DNA of 64,000 bases from Bradyrhizobium sp. 1 (GCF_023073315.1 NZ_JADPJH010000033.1:883098-947097); one strand, 5' to 3'. Shown: positions 38,563-53,741, counted from the stretch's first letter. The notes: generated by a model from the letters alone, not told the origin. A program made the numbers and translations.

Positions 38563-39777
38563 ATGGCAAAAATCAAGGTATCCAATCCCGTCGTCGAACT
38601 CGATGGCGACGAGATGACCCGGATCATCTGGCAGTACATCAAGGACAAGCTGATCACCCCCTACCTCGATGTCGAGCTGCTCTATTTCGACCTGGGCATG
38701 GAATACCGCGACCAGACCAACGATCAGGTCACGATCGACGCCGCCGAAGCCATCAAGAAGGTCGGCGTCGGCGTCAAGTGCGCCACCATCACTCCGGACG
38801 AGGCCCGGGTGAAGGAGTTCAACCTCAAGCAGATGTGGAAGTCGCCGAACGGCACCATCCGCAACATCCTCGGCGGCTGCATCTTCCGCGAGCCGATCAT
38901 CTGCAAGAACGTGCCCCGCCTGGTTCCCGGCTGGACCAAGCCGATCATCATCGGCCGCCACGCCTATGGCGACCAGTACCGCGCCACCGACATCAAGTTC
39001 CCCGGCAAGGGCACGCTGACGATGAAGTTCGTCGGCGAGGACGGCACCGTGATCGAGAAGGAAGTGTTCAAGACGCCCGGCGCCGGCGTCGCCATGCAGA
39101 TGTACAATCTCGACGATTCCATCATCGACTTCGCGCGCGCCTCGCTGAACTACGGCCTGCTGCGCAACTACCCGGTCTATCTCTCGACCAAGAACACCAT
39201 TCTCAAGGTCTATGACGGCCGCTTCAAGGACATCTTCCAGGACGTCTACGAGCGCGAGTTCAAGAAGGAATTCGACGCCAAGGGCCTGACCTACGAGCAC
39301 CGCCTGATCGACGACATGGTGGCTTCGGCTCTGAAATGGTCCGGCGGCTATGTCTGGGCCTGCAAGAACTACGACGGCGACGTGCAGTCCGACACCGTCG
39401 CGCAGGGCTACGGCTCGCTCGGCCTGATGACCTCGGTGCTGCTCACGCCCGACGGCAAGACCGTGGAAGCCGAAGCCGCCCACGGCACCGTGACCCGCCA
39501 CTACCGCGAGCACCAGAAGGGCAAGGAGACCTCGACCAACTCGATCGCGTCGATCTTCGCCTGGACCCGCGGCCTGTCGCACCGCGCCAAGCTCGACAAC
39601 AATGCCGAGCTCGCCAAGTTCGCGAACACCCTGGAGAAGGTCTGCGTCGACACCGTCGAGGAAGGCTACATGACCAAGGACCTCGCGCTTCTGGTCGGCG
39701 CCGACCAGCGCTGGCTCTCGACCACCGGCTTCCTCGACAAGGTCTCGGAGAACCTCACGAAAGCGTTGGCGGCGTAA
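38563..39777 (+). CDS. icd: NADP-dependent isocitrate dehydrogenase
   Basis: Oxidises isocitrate to 2-oxoglutarate in the TCA cycle with NADP+. The 404-residue sequence matches the eukaryotic-like type II enzyme (KVSNPVVELDGDEMTRIIWQYIKDKLI start, ATITPDEARVKEF, GGCIFREPIICKN, IDDMVASALKWSGGYVWACKNYDGDVQSD near residue 250). It ends at a short tandem repeat that includes the stop codon and a downstream rho-independent terminator. Confidence 0.98.
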   Translation: MAKIKVSNPVVELDGDEMTRIIWQYIKDKLITPYLDVELLYFDLGMEYRDQTNDQVTIDAAEAIKKVGVGVKCATITPDEARVKEFNLKQMWKSPNGTIRNILGGCIFREPIICKNVPRLVPGWTKPIIIGRHAYGDQYRATDIKFPGKGTLTMKFVGEDGTVIEKEVFKTPGAGVAMQMYNLDDSIIDFARASLNYGLLRNYPVYLSTKNTILKVYDGRFKDIFQDVYEREFKKEFDAKGLTYEHRLIDDMVASALKWSGGYVWACKNYDGDVQSDTVAQGYGSLGLMTSVLLTPDGKTVEAEAAHGTVTRHYREHQKGKETSTNSIASIFAWTRGLSHRAKLDNNAELAKFANTLEKVCVDTVEEGYMTKDLALLVGADQRWLSTTGFLDKVSENLTKALAA

Positions 39778-39807
39778 CGCTACAGGCGTAACGCTACCGG
39801 CGTAAGC
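39771..39807 (+). repeat. GGCGTAACGCTAC tandem repeat across the icd stop
   Basis: GGCGTAACGCTAC occurs at 39771-39783 and again at 39785-39797, with a third partial GGCGTAAGC at 39799-39807. The icd TAA stop sits inside the first unit. Confidence 0.8.
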
Positions 39808-39843
39808 CGTCCGCAATTTCGCCCGGTTGGGCCAGACATCATC

Positions 39844-39879
39844 ACGGGCCGCGCCTCCAGCGCGGTCCGTTCTTTTTTT
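39844..39879 (+). terminator. Rho-independent terminator of icd
   Basis: ACGGGCCGCGC-CTCCA-GCGCGGTCCGT hairpin followed by TCTTTTTTT. A strong stem with a T-tract, about 65 bases after the icd stop. Confidence 0.92.
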
Positions 39880-39902
39880 GAGACCATTTTGCGGAGACCA
39901 CC

Positions 39903-40403
39903 ATGTTCATCAAGCTTGCTGCCCCCGCCCTGCTGCTCGCAGCCCTGATCGGACCGGCCACCGCCGCGGAGACCCTCCCCGAGGCCATCGCCGCACCCGG
40001 CGAGACCGTCGTCCTCAGCGTCCACGCCGAGGGCGCGCAGGTCTATGAGTGCAAGGCGGCTGCCGACGGCAAGCTCGCATGGAGCTTCCGCGAGCCGATC
40101 GCGACGCTTCTTTCCGAGGGCAAGACCATCGGCCGCCACTATGCCGGCCCGAGCTGGGAGCTCGCCGACAGCAGCGTGGTGGTCGGCAAGGCCATCGGCA
40201 ATGCGCCGGGCGCGACGGCTGCCGATATCGCCTGGTTGAAGCTCGAGGTCGCCTCCCGCCGCGGCAGCGGTATCCTGACGCCTGTCACCACCGTCCAGCG
40301 CATCAACACCCATGGCGGCAAGCTCGACGGTTCTTGCGACAAGGCCGGCGAGTTCAAAAGCGCGCCCTACTCAGCCGAATATGTTTTCCTGAAGAAGGGC
40401 TGA
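39903..40403 (+). CDS. DUF3455 exported protein
   Basis: A 166-residue secreted protein. The signal peptide ends GPATAAET. The mature part (AQVYECKAAADGKLAWSFREPIATLL, GRHYAGPSWELADSSVVVGK) matches DUF3455, a family of extracellular proteins without a known activity. A GCGGAGACC ribosome-binding site precedes the ATG. Confidence 0.9.
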   Translation: MFIKLAAPALLLAALIGPATAAETLPEAIAAPGETVVLSVHAEGAQVYECKAAADGKLAWSFREPIATLLSEGKTIGRHYAGPSWELADSSVVVGKAIGNAPGATAADIAWLKLEVASRRGSGILTPVTTVQRINTHGGKLDGSCDKAGEFKSAPYSAEYVFLKKG

Positions 40404-40407
40404 CCGC

Positions 40408-41634
40408 TCAGCGGTCGGTACCCTCTTTCTCCGCCTGTGCCAGCTCTGCCGCCGCAAGGTCGCCCGTCTCCTCCAGCCGCGCTTTCGCGGTCTCGTGGAC
40501 GTGGGCGGCCAGCGTCGGCATGCGTTCGATCAAAGCGTGAAAATCCTGGGCGTCGAGCAGCAACAGCCGGGTCTTGCGCATCGCCGTCACCGTGCCGCTG
40601 CGTTTTGTTTTATGCAGCAGCGCGATCTCGCCGAAGAAGGTGCCGTCGGTGAGCCGCACCTGCTGGCTCGGCAGCGCGATCTCGACTTCGCCGGCGGTGA
40701 TGAAATACATCGACGAGGCCGCATCGCCACGACGAACCAGGATCTCGCCTTGCTCGATGGTGCGCGCGCGCAAGAGCCGCATGATGTCGGCGATCTCGGC
40801 GGCCGTGAGATGCGAGAACAGCGGCACCCGCGCCAGCATGCCCCAGGTCACCACGAAGTCGCGCCGCCTCACCTCTTCCGCGAACGCCGTGGAGATGATC
40901 GCGACCGGCAGTGCGATCATGGCAAAGCCCGAGATGATCGCGAACACCGAGACGAACTTGCCGAGCGGCGTCACCGGTACCACGTCGCCATAGCCGACGG
41001 TGCCGAGCGTCACGATCGCCCACCACATCGCATCCGGAATGGTGCCGAGCTTGCTCGGCTGCACGTCGCGCTCGATGGCGTAGAGCAGCGAGGCAAACGT
41101 AAGAACCACGCCAAACAGGATGACGATGCAGCCGATCAGCGCCCGCCGCTCGGCATGCACGGCGGCGAGCAACGAGCGCATCGCCGGCGAGTAACGTATC
41201 AGCTTGAAGAACGGCAGCACGCCGAGCGCCGCGAGCGTCGCATGCCGGCCCGTGGCAAGCACGATCGCGGCGGGCAAAAACGCCAGGAGGTCGATGATGC
41301 CGAGCGCGGAGAAGGCATAACCGAGCCGGTCGGCGAGCGCCGTGCCCTTGCGCGGCGTGTGTCCCGCGACCGTCCACAGACGCGCGGCATATTCCAGCGC
41401 GAACACGATCACGGACAGGATGGTAATCGCGGCGAACAGCGTGCCGAACTGCGCATCCAGCTCCGGCACAGAAGCCAAAATCATCGCGGCGACGTTGAGC
41501 ACGATGACGCCGATGATCAGCTGGATGAAGCGCGATCCGACCGAATAGGCCAGCGGATCGTGCTCCAGCAATTCGTAGAGGCGATCCCTCAGATCGGGAT
41601 CGGCTGAGCCACGCCCTCGCGGAACGAGGCCCAC
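40408..41634 (-). CDS. Cyclic-nucleotide-gated potassium channel (MlotiK1-like)
   Basis: A 408-residue six-helix channel. Helices S1-S6 span residues 30-265, with the K+ filter TVGYGD near residue 215, preceded by AIERDVQPSKLGTIPDAMWWAIVTLG. A C-terminal cyclic-nucleotide-binding domain (about 275-385) has the phosphate-binding FFGEIALL. Layout and these motifs closely match the Mesorhizobium MlotiK1 channel; selectivity and the cAMP ligand are by analogy. GTG start at 41634, six bases after the alaS stop. Confidence 0.93.
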   Translation of the reverse strand: MGLVPRGRGSADPDLRDRLYELLEHDPLAYSVGSRFIQLIIGVIVLNVAAMILASVPELDAQFGTLFAAITILSVIVFALEYAARLWTVAGHTPRKGTALADRLGYAFSALGIIDLLAFLPAAIVLATGRHATLAALGVLPFFKLIRYSPAMRSLLAAVHAERRALIGCIVILFGVVLTFASLLYAIERDVQPSKLGTIPDAMWWAIVTLGTVGYGDVVPVTPLGKFVSVFAIISGFAMIALPVAIISTAFAEEVRRRDFVVTWGMLARVPLFSHLTAAEIADIMRLLRARTIEQGEILVRRGDAASSMYFITAGEVEIALPSQQVRLTDGTFFGEIALLHKTKRSGTVTAMRKTRLLLLDAQDFHALIERMPTLAAHVHETAKARLEETGDLAAAELAQAEKEGTDR

Positions 41635-41640
41635 GGCCGT

Positions 41641-44319
<2,679 letters not shown>

Positions 44320-44508
44320 GTTCATCCAATCGGGTGTGCTTGGACCCGCCATACGCCATCCAAACCGCGAGTTTGAGCTGTTATCTGCGGGCCACAGCGC
44401 TTTTAGACAAGGCCAGCTTCGCTGTCCAGAAACTGTGCAAGCAGATCAAAGCGTTGCCGCAGGCGCGCAATCCCGTTGCAATCCCTTTGGAAAGCCGCAA
44501 AGCCCGCG

Positions 44509-44538
44509 TTGACAGGCTTGGCCGCCCTGTGGTCTGTA
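44509..44538 (+). promoter_or_regulatory. Candidate promoter upstream of the glycine riboswitch
   Basis: TTGACA at 44509-44514 and TCTGTA at 44533-44538 with an 18-base spacer, ending about 22 bases before the first aptamer. The -35 is consensus; the -10 is weak. The alternative is that transcription begins farther upstream. Confidence 0.4.
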
Positions 44539-44560
44539 CCCATCTGTATCGTACGGCCAC

Positions 44561-44730
44561 GTCGGGAGAGACCGGCTTTGGGTAGCCGGCGCCGAAGGAG
44601 CAACCGCCCCGGAAACTCTCAGGCAAAAGGACCGCGTGGCTTTGACAGCATCTGGAAAGAGGCGCCGGCGGACTTAGGTCCGGACAGCGTCCGCCGACGG
44701 GATAATACTCTCAGGCACAGCGACAGATGG
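44561..44730 (+). promoter_or_regulatory. Tandem glycine riboswitch (gcvT motif)
   Basis: Two consecutive aptamers upstream of gcvT. The first (about 44561-44640) has CGGGAGAGACC, GCGCCGAAGGAGCAACCGCC and AAACTCTCAGGCAAAAGGACCG, the canonical conserved bases. The second (about 44651-44730) has CTGGAAAGAGGCGC, GCCGACGGGATAATACTCTCAGGCACAGCGACAG. A hairpin CGGGGA-ATTG-TCCCCG at 44749-44764 lies between the aptamers and the gcvT ribosome-binding site and may be the expression platform. Such riboswitches switch on the glycine cleavage operon when glycine is abundant. Confidence 0.95.
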
Positions 44731-44785
44731 GGCTTCGGGTGGTGTCCGCGGGGAATTGTCCCCGGGAACCGCCGAGGGCCCTGTG

Positions 44786-45934
44786 ATGCTTTCGCGCGAC
44801 GACCAAGATTCCCTGAAAAAGACCCCGCTCCACGCGCTGCACGTGTCGCTCGGCGGCAAGATGGTGCCGTTTGCGGGCTATGACATGCCGGTTCAATACC
44901 CGGCCGGCGTCCTGAAAGAGCACCTTCATACCCGCAACGCCGCCGGCCTGTTCGACGTCTCCCATATGGGCCAACTCGCGCTCCGGCCGAAGTCGGGCAA
45001 GGTCGAGGACGCCGCCCGCGCGCTGGAGCGGCTGGTGCCGCAGGACATCGTGGCGATTGCACCGGGCCGCCAGCGCTACGCCCAGTTCACCAATGCGGAT
45101 GGCGGCATTCTCGACGATTTGATGGTCGCCAATTTCGGCGATCATTTGTTCCTGGTCGTCAATGCCGCCTGCAAGGACCAGGACGAGGCGCATCTGCGCG
45201 CGAATCTCTCCGGCGACTGCGTCATCGAGCAGCTCTCCGACCGCGCGCTGATCGCGCTGCAGGGCCCGAAGGCGGAATCGGCGCTGGCGAAATTATGTGC
45301 AGAGGTATCAGCCATGAAGTTCATGGATGCCGGTCCGCACAAGGTTGCCGGCCTCGCCTGTTTCGTTTCGCGATCGGGCTACACCGGCGAGGACGGCTTT
45401 GAGATTTCGGTCCCCGCGGCCGACGCCGAGCGTCTCGCGAAGACGCTGCTCGACAATCCTGACGTGATGCCGATCGGCTTGGGGGCCCGCGACAGCCTGC
45501 GGCTGGAAGCCGGGCTCTGTCTCTACGGCCACGACATCGACACGGTGACCACGCCGGTCGAAGCCGCGCTGGAATGGTCGGTGCAAAAGAGCCGCCGCAG
45601 CGGTGGCGCGCGCGCCGGCGGTTTTCCCGGCGCGGAGAATATCCTCGCTCATTTCGATCACGGTGCGGCCCGCCGCCGCGTCGGCCTGCTCGCCCAGGGC
45701 CGTGCGCCCGTGCGCGAAGGCGCACTGCTGTTTGCCGATAGCACGGGCGGCGAGCCGATCGGCAAGGTCACATCGGGCGGTTTCGGCCCGAGCCTGAATG
45801 CGCCGGTCGCGATGGGCTATGTACCCACCTCTCTCGCCGCGCTCGACACAAAAATCTTCGCCGAGGTGCGCGGGCAATTTCTGCCGCTCACCGTCGCCGC
45901 CATGCCTTTCGTGAAAAACACCTACAAACGCTGA
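44786..45934 (+). CDS. gcvT: Aminomethyltransferase (glycine cleavage T-protein)
   Basis: Transfers the one-carbon unit from GcvH-bound aminomethyl to tetrahydrofolate. The 382-residue product has TPLHALHVSLGGKMVPFAGYDMPVQYP at the start, GLFDVSHMGQL near residue 60, and SGYTGEDGFEISVPA near residue 195. I use ATG at 44786, preceded by GAGGG; a TTG at 44756 in frame lies inside the leader hairpin. First gene of gcvTHP. Confidence 0.97.
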   Translation: MLSRDDQDSLKKTPLHALHVSLGGKMVPFAGYDMPVQYPAGVLKEHLHTRNAAGLFDVSHMGQLALRPKSGKVEDAARALERLVPQDIVAIAPGRQRYAQFTNADGGILDDLMVANFGDHLFLVVNAACKDQDEAHLRANLSGDCVIEQLSDRALIALQGPKAESALAKLCAEVSAMKFMDAGPHKVAGLACFVSRSGYTGEDGFEISVPAADAERLAKTLLDNPDVMPIGLGARDSLRLEAGLCLYGHDIDTVTTPVEAALEWSVQKSRRSGGARAGGFPGAENILAHFDHGAARRRVGLLAQGRAPVREGALLFADSTGGEPIGKVTSGGFGPSLNAPVAMGYVPTSLAALDTKIFAEVRGQFLPLTVAAMPFVKNTYKR

Positions 45935-45943
45935 GGATCGCAA

Positions 45944-46312
45944 ATGACCACGACGCTGTACACCTCCGACCATGAATGGCTCGCCATCGACGGCGACGTC
46001 GCCACCGTCGGCATCACCGACTACGCGCAGTCGCAGCTCGGCGACGTCGTGTTCGTGGAGCTGCCCAAGCTCGGCCGAATCCTGAAGAAGGCGGAAGCCG
46101 CGGCCGTCGTGGAATCGGTGAAGGCCGCCTCCGACGTCTACGCGCCCGTGACCGGCGAGGTGCTCGAGACCAACCCCGAGCTCGCGAGCGAGCCCGCGCT
46201 GGTGAATTCGGATGCGCAGGGCGCAGCCTGGTTCTTCAAGATCAGGATCGCCGACAAGAGCGAGCTCGGCGGCCTCATGGATGAAGCCGCGTACAAGGCA
46301 CATACGGCTTAA
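45944..46312 (+). CDS. gcvH: Glycine cleavage system H protein
   Basis: The 122-residue lipoyl carrier. The lipoylated lysine is in VVESVKAASDVYAPVTGEV near residue 64. It shuttles the aminomethyl group between GcvP and GcvT. It starts 9 bases after gcvT. Confidence 0.98.
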   Translation: MTTTLYTSDHEWLAIDGDVATVGITDYAQSQLGDVVFVELPKLGRILKKAEAAAVVESVKAASDVYAPVTGEVLETNPELASEPALVNSDAQGAAWFFKIRIADKSELGGLMDEAAYKAHTA

Positions 46313-46329
46313 GGACGATGGAGCAAGCG

Positions 46330-49197
<2,868 letters not shown>

Positions 49198-49213
49198 GAT
49201 GCGACGGAGGTTT

Positions 49214-49305
49214 CGTAGGGTGGGCAAAGCGAAGCGTGCCCACCACCTTTGTCTGAGTTGAGATATGGTGGGCACGGCGCTCGCGCGCCTTTGCCCACCC
49301 TACGG
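49214..49305. repeat. GTAGGGTGGGCAAAG-type repeat, copy 3 of 3
   Basis: CGTAGGGTGGGCAAAGCG at the left and the complement CGCCTTTGCCCACCCTACG at the right form a near-perfect outer stem. It lies between gcvP and the DUF1835 gene and includes the codon at which a readthrough of the latter would stop (49300-49302). Confidence 0.85.
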
Positions 49306-49416
49306 CACTGAACGCATGTAAGGCGCCACCAGCGAGCGCGTCTCGCGATCCCAACGCCACAGTCGCTCGTTGGTCAGTTCAGTGCCACCCCACCAACGCT
49401 TGATCAGGTTGTGGCG

Positions 49417-50310
49417 CTACATGTCATCTTCACGAGCGACAAGGGAACGCCCGAGTTCGGTGAGCGTGACATTCCACTCGCTCCTGCCGAAGTAGCGGTC
49501 CTCATTGTCGAACGACGGATCGCCCAACAGGATTGGCGCCACGGAATGCTCCCCCAGTTCGAGTAAGGCATCACGCGCTTCGTGTTCTTCGAGTACATTG
49601 CGAAGCCACCTCGCCTCTTCGACGCGCCTCGGGTCGGTCTGCCCGTCGTTCACATAGTCCAGCAAATCCATTTCGCTGGCACCGAGTCCGGTGATGCTGT
49701 CCGGAAGTTCTTCGAACACCGCAATGAGCGCCGATCGAAGTCTCGGAAAGATCATCAGATCCGTCATCAGCAGATCGAAACAGGGTTTTGGCGTTTCAGC
49801 CCGATAGGCGCGCCAGGCGCGGCTTGCCATCACCAAGTGATTGTCGGCGACCTTGAAGGCCGGCAACTTCCATTTTGCGACGGACTCCGCAGCATAGTCC
49901 GCAACAGAGTCGTCCGCATACACGAGGCTCAGCTTCGTCGTGATCTCCCTGTAGGGACGAAGCAGGTCGAGCAGCCAGACAAGCACGAGCTGATCGTTCG
50001 ACAAAGTATCAACCCATATTTCGATCGAGTCGAACTTTGCACATAGCTCGAACAAACCGATATCGCGCGTCCCGAAACCGTCCAGCGCACCGCAACCGGC
50101 GGCGTCCAGCCAGTGATCGCCTGGATTGCTATGTTTCGTCGATCGCCGCTCCAGCCCCATCAAGAGCTGCTCCTCGGAGGCCAATTTCCCCCGGACGAAG
50201 CGTGGGAAGAAGCCAACCGCAACATTCGCAATAAGGGACTGGCGAAGCGTGTCTGTCGCACGATCGTTCGTTGCCAGGATCAAATGTGACAAGGTGACCT
50301 TCTCAGTCAA
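49417..50310 (-). CDS. DUF1835-like protein, shortened by an in-frame amber codon
   Basis: A 297-residue protein resembling DUF1835 proteins (SHLILATNDRATDTLRQ start, IEIWVDTLSNDQLVLVWLLDLL near residue 95). It is a diverged paralogue of the next gene upstream. Its TAG at 49417-49419 falls where the paralogue reads on with FRRHNPIKRWWGG. Downstream of the TAG the same frame encodes RHNLIKRWWGGTELTNERL and more, 38 residues in all, to a TAG at 49300. So the conserved C-terminus has been cut off by a nonsense change, unless the stop is read through or is a sequencing error. Function unknown. Confidence 0.75.
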   Translation of the reverse strand: MTEKVTLSHLILATNDRATDTLRQSLIANVAVGFFPRFVRGKLASEEQLLMGLERRSTKHSNPGDHWLDAAGCGALDGFGTRDIGLFELCAKFDSIEIWVDTLSNDQLVLVWLLDLLRPYREITTKLSLVYADDSVADYAAESVAKWKLPAFKVADNHLVMASRAWRAYRAETPKPCFDLLMTDLMIFPRLRSALIAVFEELPDSITGLGASEMDLLDYVNDGQTDPRRVEEARWLRNVLEEHEARDALLELGEHSVAPILLGDPSFDNEDRYFGRSEWNVTLTELGRSLVAREDDM

Positions 50311-50352
50311 ACGACAACATGAAAATCAGGAATGCTATCAGCAGCCCTCACA

Positions 50353-51342
50353 TTAGGTCGGAGCGATCAACGAGCGGGTCTCGGGGTCCCACCGCCAGAG
50401 TCGCTCGTTGGTCAGGTGAGTGCCGCCCCACCAGCGTTTGATCGGATTGTGGCGGCGGAAATCGTCGCGACCTTCCAGGACCGCTTTGCCAAAATCGGTC
50501 AGCGACAGCCGGCTTCGGCGAAAGGCGGCGTTACGACCTCGCGCGTTGTCTGGGTCGAGTGTCGCCAGCTTGCCGTCAAGTCCCGCGACCGCCGGCATCG
50601 GGCCGAGCGCAAGCCCCTCCAGCAACGGGCCCAACTCCCACTGATCAAACACACGCGTGCCGGGCGCATTCGGCCGAAACAGCTCAGCGGTACGGCTGTG
50701 TCCACTTGCAATCAGATCGAGGAGTTGTAGCTCGGTTGCGCCTAGCCCCGTTGTTGGGGACGGCAGCTCTGCGAACAGGACTTCCAAGGCCGGTTGCAGG
50801 AAGGACAGTCTGCCGAGTTGCCTGCCAAGCAATCCGAAACAAAGCTCGGGCGTCGACGCGCGATAGGCTTCCCAGGCGATACTGGCGATCTCAAGGTCGT
50901 TGTCCGAGATATCCAGCTTTCCCACAGCGCGCTGACGAAGCTCCCTCGGATCCGCCCCGCGCAGCTCGAAATCGACGCATCGCAATCTCAGACTCGCTGT
51001 GATGGACGGCTCAGAACGCAGGTAGTCGAGGATCCAGATCAACTGCAGCTGGCTGTTTGGTTCAGGATCGAACCACAGCTCGATGAGCTCGACACCGTAA
51101 GTCTCACAGAACCGGAGTAATGCATCTTCCCGATCCGCCCGATAGACATAGGGCAATTGGCGGACGCAATCAGACCAGCAAATGTCTCCGGAGGTATCGC
51201 GTCCGCGGAGATAGCGATTGAGGTGCATAGCCGACGGAAGTGGCCCCGAAACGAAGCGAAAGATCAGCGGGACGACCATATCGGCGCGGTTCGCATGGGC
51301 AAGACCAATGCCGGACGAACTGGTCAGGATCACACGCCTCAT
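50353..51342 (-). CDS. DUF1835-like protein
   Basis: A 329-residue soluble protein, paralogue of the preceding entry. It has VELIELWFDPEPNSQLQLIWILDYL near residue 105 (the DUF1835 acidic segment), GLGATELQLLDLIASG near residue 200 and the C-terminal IKRWWGGTHLTNERLWRWDPETRSLIAP. The start at 51342 (MRRVILTSSSG) aligns with the paralogue; the frame extends to 51396. Family function unknown. Confidence 0.82.
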   Translation of the reverse strand: MRRVILTSSSGIGLAHANRADMVVPLIFRFVSGPLPSAMHLNRYLRGRDTSGDICWSDCVRQLPYVYRADREDALLRFCETYGVELIELWFDPEPNSQLQLIWILDYLRSEPSITASLRLRCVDFELRGADPRELRQRAVGKLDISDNDLEIASIAWEAYRASTPELCFGLLGRQLGRLSFLQPALEVLFAELPSPTTGLGATELQLLDLIASGHSRTAELFRPNAPGTRVFDQWELGPLLEGLALGPMPAVAGLDGKLATLDPDNARGRNAAFRRSRLSLTDFGKAVLEGRDDFRRHNPIKRWWGGTHLTNERLWRWDPETRSLIAPT

Positions 51343-51364
51343 CGCGGACGCGCCCCATCCCACG

Positions 51365-51416
51365 CAAAACGAAACGGGCGCCGAAGACGTCGGCAACTCA
51401 ACATCCTCAGCGCCCG
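51365..51416 (-). terminator. Rho-independent terminator of recA
   Basis: On the minus strand CGGGCGC (51416-51410) pairs with GCGCCCG (51381-51375) with an inner CCGA/TCGG pairing in the loop, followed by TTTCGTTTT. It lies about 30 bases after the recA stop. Confidence 0.75.
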
Positions 51417-51446
51417 CTCCTCGCGAAAAACTCTCCGCGTTAAGGC

Positions 51447-52535
<1,089 letters not shown>

Positions 52536-52607
52536 CGGGTCGTGCTCCTTATGGCGAGGATTCGGGTGCGGGACAAACGATTGGCGCGGCGGGTCGTCGA
52601 TAAAGGC

Positions 52608-52636
52608 AATGTACCCTATTTGTTCTAGGTTCGCAA
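52608..52636 (-). promoter_or_regulatory. recA promoter
   Basis: Minus strand TTGCGA (52636-52631) and TACATT (52613-52608) with a 17-base spacer, about 70 bases from the start codon. The -35 box overlaps the SOS box. Confidence 0.65.
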
Positions 52637-52643
52637 TATGTTC
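52629..52643. promoter_or_regulatory. LexA/SOS box (GTTC-N7-GTTC)
   Basis: GTTCGCAATATGTTC matches the alphaproteobacterial LexA operator, a direct repeat GTTC-N7-GTTC. It overlaps the recA -35 element, so bound LexA would block the promoter. A third GTTC lies three bases before the first half-site (52622-52625). Confidence 0.88.
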
Positions 52644-52794
52644 TTTTGCGGATTTGGGTATTGGCCGGTTTCCGACCTCAGTGGCCTAGTTTTGAAAATC
52701 ACAGTGGCCGGATTTGATTGCGTTCAGAATTGGACAGAGGGAACTCCGCGGCCGTTTTTAGAATTATACGGGCCGAAGAAAATGGAGGACCGCC

Positions 52795-52992
52795 ATGGAG
52801 CGACGCCGGTTCAAGCAAACCCTGTCTCTTGAGGAGCGACTTGCCCAGGAAGCCGAACGACTAAGGGAGGAAGCCAAGAAGCTCCCGCACGGCCATGAGC
52901 GCGAAATACTGATCCGCAAAGCTCGCCAAGCCGAGACCTGCTCTCACATGAGCGAGTGGCTTAGATCGCCCGGACTACAACCGCCCGAATAG
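52795..52992 (+). CDS. Small basic helical protein, RRRFKQ family (copy 1)
   Basis: A 65-residue protein of charged helices (SLEERLAQEAERLREEAKKLPHGHEREILIRKARQAE) ending SPGLQPPE. It has a close paralogue at 54769-54969. Not recognised as a named family; probably a cytoplasmic Bradyrhizobium-type small protein. GGAGGACCGCC precedes the ATG. Confidence 0.75.
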   Translation: MERRRFKQTLSLEERLAQEAERLREEAKKLPHGHEREILIRKARQAETCSHMSEWLRSPGLQPPE

Positions 52993-53141
52993 AACCTGAG
53001 CGTCCCTGGATCCCTGATGGTGAAGAGGGACGAACTTGAAGCCTTCATTGAACGGGCGAAAATCGATCATCCAAATCCTCAACCCGGCTCGATCACAATG
53101 CACATTCCGGAGGTTCCGGGATATCCAGGAATGAGGCGGAC

Positions 53142-53306
53142 TCAATCGCTGTAGCTGGCCGGCTCTTTCACTTTCCCCGATCCGCCGCATTTCGGGCAGG
53201 GGCGAAAGTCGTTCTTTTCGCCCAGGCGAACCGGCTTCATGCTTCGGTCCTGGCCCGTCGCGTCGCACTCGGGGCAGTCGCGCTCTACTTCCACTTGGTC
53301 GGTCAT
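53142..53306 (-). CDS. Small zinc-ribbon protein
   Basis: A 54-residue protein with two CxxC knuckles: CPECDATG and CPKCGGSGK, the DnaJ-type zinc-finger spacing. The start at 53306 follows a GAGGTGCGC. Function unknown; it may bind zinc and a nucleic acid or protein partner. Confidence 0.72.
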   Translation of the reverse strand: MTDQVEVERDCPECDATGQDRSMKPVRLGEKNDFRPCPKCGGSGKVKEPASYSD

Positions 53307-53563
53307 GCGCACCTCTGCGGCGGATTGGCGGACGAAGCCGAACTGCCTCAATCTACTTCTGCGGGTGTCCTAATTAGGGCATGACCCGGAGTTGGGCTGC
53401 CTCCTGCCCCGATTTGAAGAATTGCGTTCTGTTTCCCGGGTCCTGCGGAAGGGCGGCCTGTCCATGCTCTCAGATCCGGGCTTGCCTTTTAATGCTACGA
53501 TATGTAACGCTTATATCCGTAGCGCTACAAGACGAGCCATTTTGAACAACCTCTGGAGGAGAC

Positions 53564-53740
53564 ATGAAGTCGGTTCTCAAATTTGCTCTGGCACTCGCCA
53601 TCTTCGCCGGCTCGCTGGCGCAGGCATCGGCGGCTCCGATCACGGAGTGTGCTCCGAAGCTCAAGATCACCAAGCGGTGGCAGCTGCACGACGGCTGCCA
53701 TAGCCGCTACGCGCAGATGCGCGGCAGGCCCTGCCACTAA
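53564..53740 (+). CDS. Short secreted cysteine-containing peptide
   Basis: A 58-residue precursor. The signal peptide KSVLKFALALAIFAGSLAQA is followed by a mature part of about 35 residues with three cysteines (TECAPK, DGCHSRY, the C-terminal PCH). CTGGAGGAGAC, a near-ideal ribosome-binding site, lies just before the ATG. No family recognised. Confidence 0.7.
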   Translation: MKSVLKFALALAIFAGSLAQASAAPITECAPKLKITKRWQLHDGCHSRYAQMRGRPCH

Positions 53741-53741
53741 G

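Noticed and set aside
53017..53154. 45-codon open frame starting MVKRDELEAFIERAKIDHPN
   Set aside because: No ribosome-binding site at useful distance; its end overlaps the zinc-ribbon gene on the other strand. It could be the relic of a gene but is not supported.
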